DNA of 16,066 nt from NCBI GenBank assembly GCA_002431915.1, contig DJEP01000052.1, positions 1-16,066 on the forward strand, read 5' to 3'. A program made the position numbers and the translations under genes. This document shows, piece after piece, positions 14,435 through 16,066 of the stretch (the first letter of the stretch is position 1; every line of letters starts with the position of its first letter). Source of the stretch: Lachnospiraceae bacterium UBA5895 (GTDB lineage Bacteria > Bacillota > Clostridia > Lachnospirales > Lachnospiraceae). The notes under the pieces are model-generated. The model saw only the letters and a program-made list of their open reading frames with translations. It did not search any database and was not told where the DNA came from.

Positions 14435-15314
14435 ATGAATGATAGCAGAGACTTTAAAAAGGAATATGAGACTTTTTTGAAGAAAGTTCCTTATCAGACA
14501 GCAGTTGTTGACGATGTGAAGGTAAGATACCAATATGGCGGCAAGGATGGCGCACCGGTCATTCTCTTTTTTAACGGATTAGAGATGCAGGAAATGTGGA
14601 TGCCGTATGCCGAAAAGCTTGGAAAAGAATACAGATTTCTGATTTATGAATATCCGTTCCATACTACCAAGGCGGACGAACAGATCGACTTTGCCGCAAA
14701 ACTATTGAACGCATTGTCGATTGAAAAGGTGATCTTAATTGGAGCAAGTGATGGCGGTATATACGCCCAGATTTTTGCGAAAAGGTATCCGGAACGCGTT
14801 TTAACAATGATCCTGATGACTACCTTGACAGTGGATTCCGATTACGTCAGAGACATCCGAAAAGAGCGCTTTTCCACTTCGATATTACTTCTTTTACTGA
14901 AGCTGATTCCCGCAAAAACGGAATTGAACTTGTTACTAAAAAAGAGCGAGGGATTTTTGGAATGTGAATCGTGAATCGGAAGAGGATCAGAAATATGGCA
15001 GAGGATTCTATGAAGTGGTGGCTTCTGACCTGAACTATAAGCGGCGGTTTATTCATAGTTTTAAGAGTGTATATATGCTGAGGGACTATCCGATTTTTGA
15101 AGAAAATGACTTTGAGTATCTGAGGGGAAAGATACAAGTTCTCCTTCCGGAGAAAGACATTTTCAAAAAAGAGGATCAGAATTGTCTTGCAGACTTATTC
15201 AGAAAACTGGATGCAGAAATTCTGAATGTTCCTGGAGGACATGTAGGATTCATAGTTCAGGCAGGGTACTATATTGATTTGATGGAGAAATTCTTGAAGA
15301 AAACCGGAATTTAA
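14435..15314 (+). pseudogene. alpha/beta hydrolase split by a one-base frameshift
   Basis: Two consecutive reading frames together make one alpha/beta hydrolase of about 292 residues. The first frame (14435-14974) has VILFFNGLEMQEMW (oxyanion region), then the elbow GASDGG with the nucleophile Ser. It runs into a stop soon after the run of six A at 14938-14943. The second frame continues to 15314 and carries the rest of the fold: FYEVVASDLNYKRRFIHSF, an Asp in LLPEKDIF and the catalytic His in VPGGHVGFI. Removing one A from the A6 run joins the frames as KRARDFWNVNRESEED. The start is ATG 14435, nine bases after GGAGG; the GTG at 14426 abuts that site. It may be a true pseudogene, a sequencing error, or rescued by transcriptional slippage. 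Confidence 0.8.
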
Positions 15315-15385
15315 GTTTGTAGGGGATGATAGAATAATTATTTTGGAACAAAAAGATGCAAAGTACCATAGAAGTAATGCAATTG

Positions 15386-15414
15386 TGGTCAAATGAATAA
15401 ATTGTTGATATAAT
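15386..15414 (+). promoter_or_regulatory. possible promoter of the DUF4160-DUF2442 pair
   Basis: A perfect -10 TATAAT (15409-15414) lies 50 bases before the DUF4160 start, with TGGTCA (15386-15391, 4 of 6) 17 bases upstream. The region is very A+T-rich, so chance matches are likely. The gene-free stretch 15315-15464 holds nothing else that I can support. Confidence 0.4.
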
Positions 15415-15464
15415 ATAAATATCTATTAGTATTTTAAGAGTGAAAAAAGAAAGCAGGTGTATTT

Positions 15465-15725
15465 ATGCCGGAAATATCGTTATTTTATGGAATAAGGGTT
15501 ACAATGTATTATGAAGATCACAATCCACCACATTTTCATGCAGAATATAATGGAAATAAAGCAATCGTAGATATTAACGAAGCAAGAGTAATAAAAGGAG
15601 CTTTACCATCCAGACAGTTAAAATTGATATTAGCATGGTGTGTGATACATCAGGATGAACTGATGCAAAACTGGGAACTGTCCAAAGACGGACTTCCGCT
15701 TAATAGGATTAATCCATTAGTGTAG
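15465..15725 (+). CDS. DUF4160 protein
   Basis: An 86-residue protein of the DUF4160 family, with the typical motifs YYEDHNPPHFHAEYNG (residues 16-31), a central Arg/Lys-rich segment (LPSRQLKLILAWC, 47-59) and WELSKDGLPLNRINPL at the C-terminus. The full family length is present. The His-rich DHNPPHFH stretch suggests metal or nucleic-acid contacts, but no function is established that I can name. It is followed after nine bases by a DUF2442 gene, a pairing common in bacterial accessory regions and reminiscent of a toxin-antitoxin layout. Codon use is more A+T-rich than in the core genes to the left, which suggests later acquisition. Confidence 0.88.
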   Translation: MPEISLFYGIRVTMYYEDHNPPHFHAEYNGNKAIVDINEARVIKGALPSRQLKLILAWCVIHQDELMQNWELSKDGLPLNRINPLV

Positions 15726-15734
15726 GAGGCAGAT

Positions 15735-16010
15735 ATGTTTTATGATATTGTGCAGGTAATTCCATATAAAGACTATACAGTGTATGTATATTTTGAAGAT
15801 GGGAAAATTGTATGCTATGATGCAAAAACGTTACTGAACAAGAAAGTTTTTGAACCGTTGAAAGATATTAATTTTTTTATAAATGCATGTACCATTTTGA
15901 ATGGTACATTAGCGTGGGATGTCACAGGAACCAGAGATTGCAGTAAATGTTTGGATATAGATCCGGAGATGCTGTATGGGTTAGAAAATGTAAGTGAAAA
16001 AATTGCGTAA
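15735..16010 (+). CDS. DUF2442 protein
   Basis: A 91-residue protein of the DUF2442 type: MFYDIVQVIPYKDYTVYVYFEDGK at the N-terminus, a Leu/Phe-rich middle (VFEPLKDINFFINACTI) and the C-terminal GTLAWDVTGTRDCSKCLDIDPEMLY, which is the family hallmark. AGGAGG lies six bases before the ATG, a stronger site than that of DUF4160, so this partner may be made in excess, as antitoxins often are. That is inference. Translation is likely coupled to DUF4160 through the nine-base gap. The role is unknown. Confidence 0.88.
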   Translation: MFYDIVQVIPYKDYTVYVYFEDGKIVCYDAKTLLNKKVFEPLKDINFFINACTILNGTLAWDVTGTRDCSKCLDIDPEMLYGLENVSEKIA

Positions 16011-16014
16011 GAAG

Positions 16015-16037
16015 TTGCCGCCATTTAGTGACGGCAA
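16015..16037 (+). terminator. weak hairpin after the DUF2442 gene
   Basis: TTGCCG (16015-16020) pairs with CGGCAA (16032-16037) over an 11-base loop, followed by the A+T-rich TTATTATATAAAT rather than a clean T-run. Its position four bases after the stop fits a weak intrinsic terminator. Confidence 0.5.
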
Positions 16038-16066
16038 TTATTATATAAATAGTGTCTGCTGATTAA

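Noticed and set aside
14964..15314. Second half of the broken hydrolase as an independent gene starting at GTG 14964
   Set aside because: No ribosome binding site is seen, and its sequence is the natural continuation of the upstream hydrolase fold, including the missing Asp and His.
15356..15400. Short frame MQSTIEVMQLWSNE, a possible remnant gene before the DUF4160 gene
   Set aside because: Only 14 codons, no strong ribosome binding site and no recognisable family; it may be chance in A+T-rich sequence.

Overview
The window looks like a chromosomal piece of a gut-type Firmicute, most likely a Lachnospiraceae or a close clostridial relative. The reasons are Gram-positive style Shine-Dalgarno sites (AGGAGG types) before nearly every gene, T-box control of a tRNA synthetase, a yybP-ykoY-type manganese riboswitch, a short archaeal/eukaryal-type ProS, and proteins typical of that group (ATC-hydrolase-like, XRE-plus-membrane regulator, zinc-ribbon membrane proteins). 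The genus is inference. No rRNA, tRNA, CRISPR array, insertion sequence or phage gene was seen.

Layout. (1) 1-2410, plus strand: the 3' part of a deoxysugar or pentose operon, with an AraA-type sugar isomerase and a rhamnulose-1-phosphate aldolase (RhaD), separated by 135 bases that hold two RNA hairpins. (2) 2466-3434, minus strand: an AraC-family regulator convergent with rhaD and a plausible controller of it. (3) 3661-5655, plus strand: three genes for single-pass membrane proteins that look like diverged copies of one another; the first two carry an N-terminal zinc ribbon. (4) 5666-7543: a promoter, a proline T-box leader with a likely CCU specifier, proS, and a strong terminator. (5) 7585-11299: two unrelated alpha/beta hydrolases of esterase type, a DEDD 3'-5' exonuclease with a C-terminal Cys-rich module, and an ATC-hydrolase-like protein. 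(6) 11379-12284: an XRE regulator with a membrane segment, ending at a terminator. (7) 12326-14318, minus strand: a two-gene cation-export operon (CaCA exchanger plus TMEM165/GDT1 family) behind a promoter, a manganese-type riboswitch and a terminator hairpin that shares bases with riboswitch stem P1. This reads as a metal-induced ON switch. (8) 14371-16066, plus strand: a more A+T-rich accessory tail with an alpha/beta hydrolase broken by a one-base frameshift and a DUF4160-DUF2442 gene pair.

The best-supported regulatory units are the proS T-box and the metal-export riboswitch; both can be followed base by base from promoter to terminator. The most novel-looking protein-coding unit is the three-gene zinc-ribbon membrane cluster. 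The isomerase-RhaD pairing is the most interesting metabolic question. Nothing in the window is a clear new defence or mobile system. All domain calls come from reading motifs by eye, with no database search.
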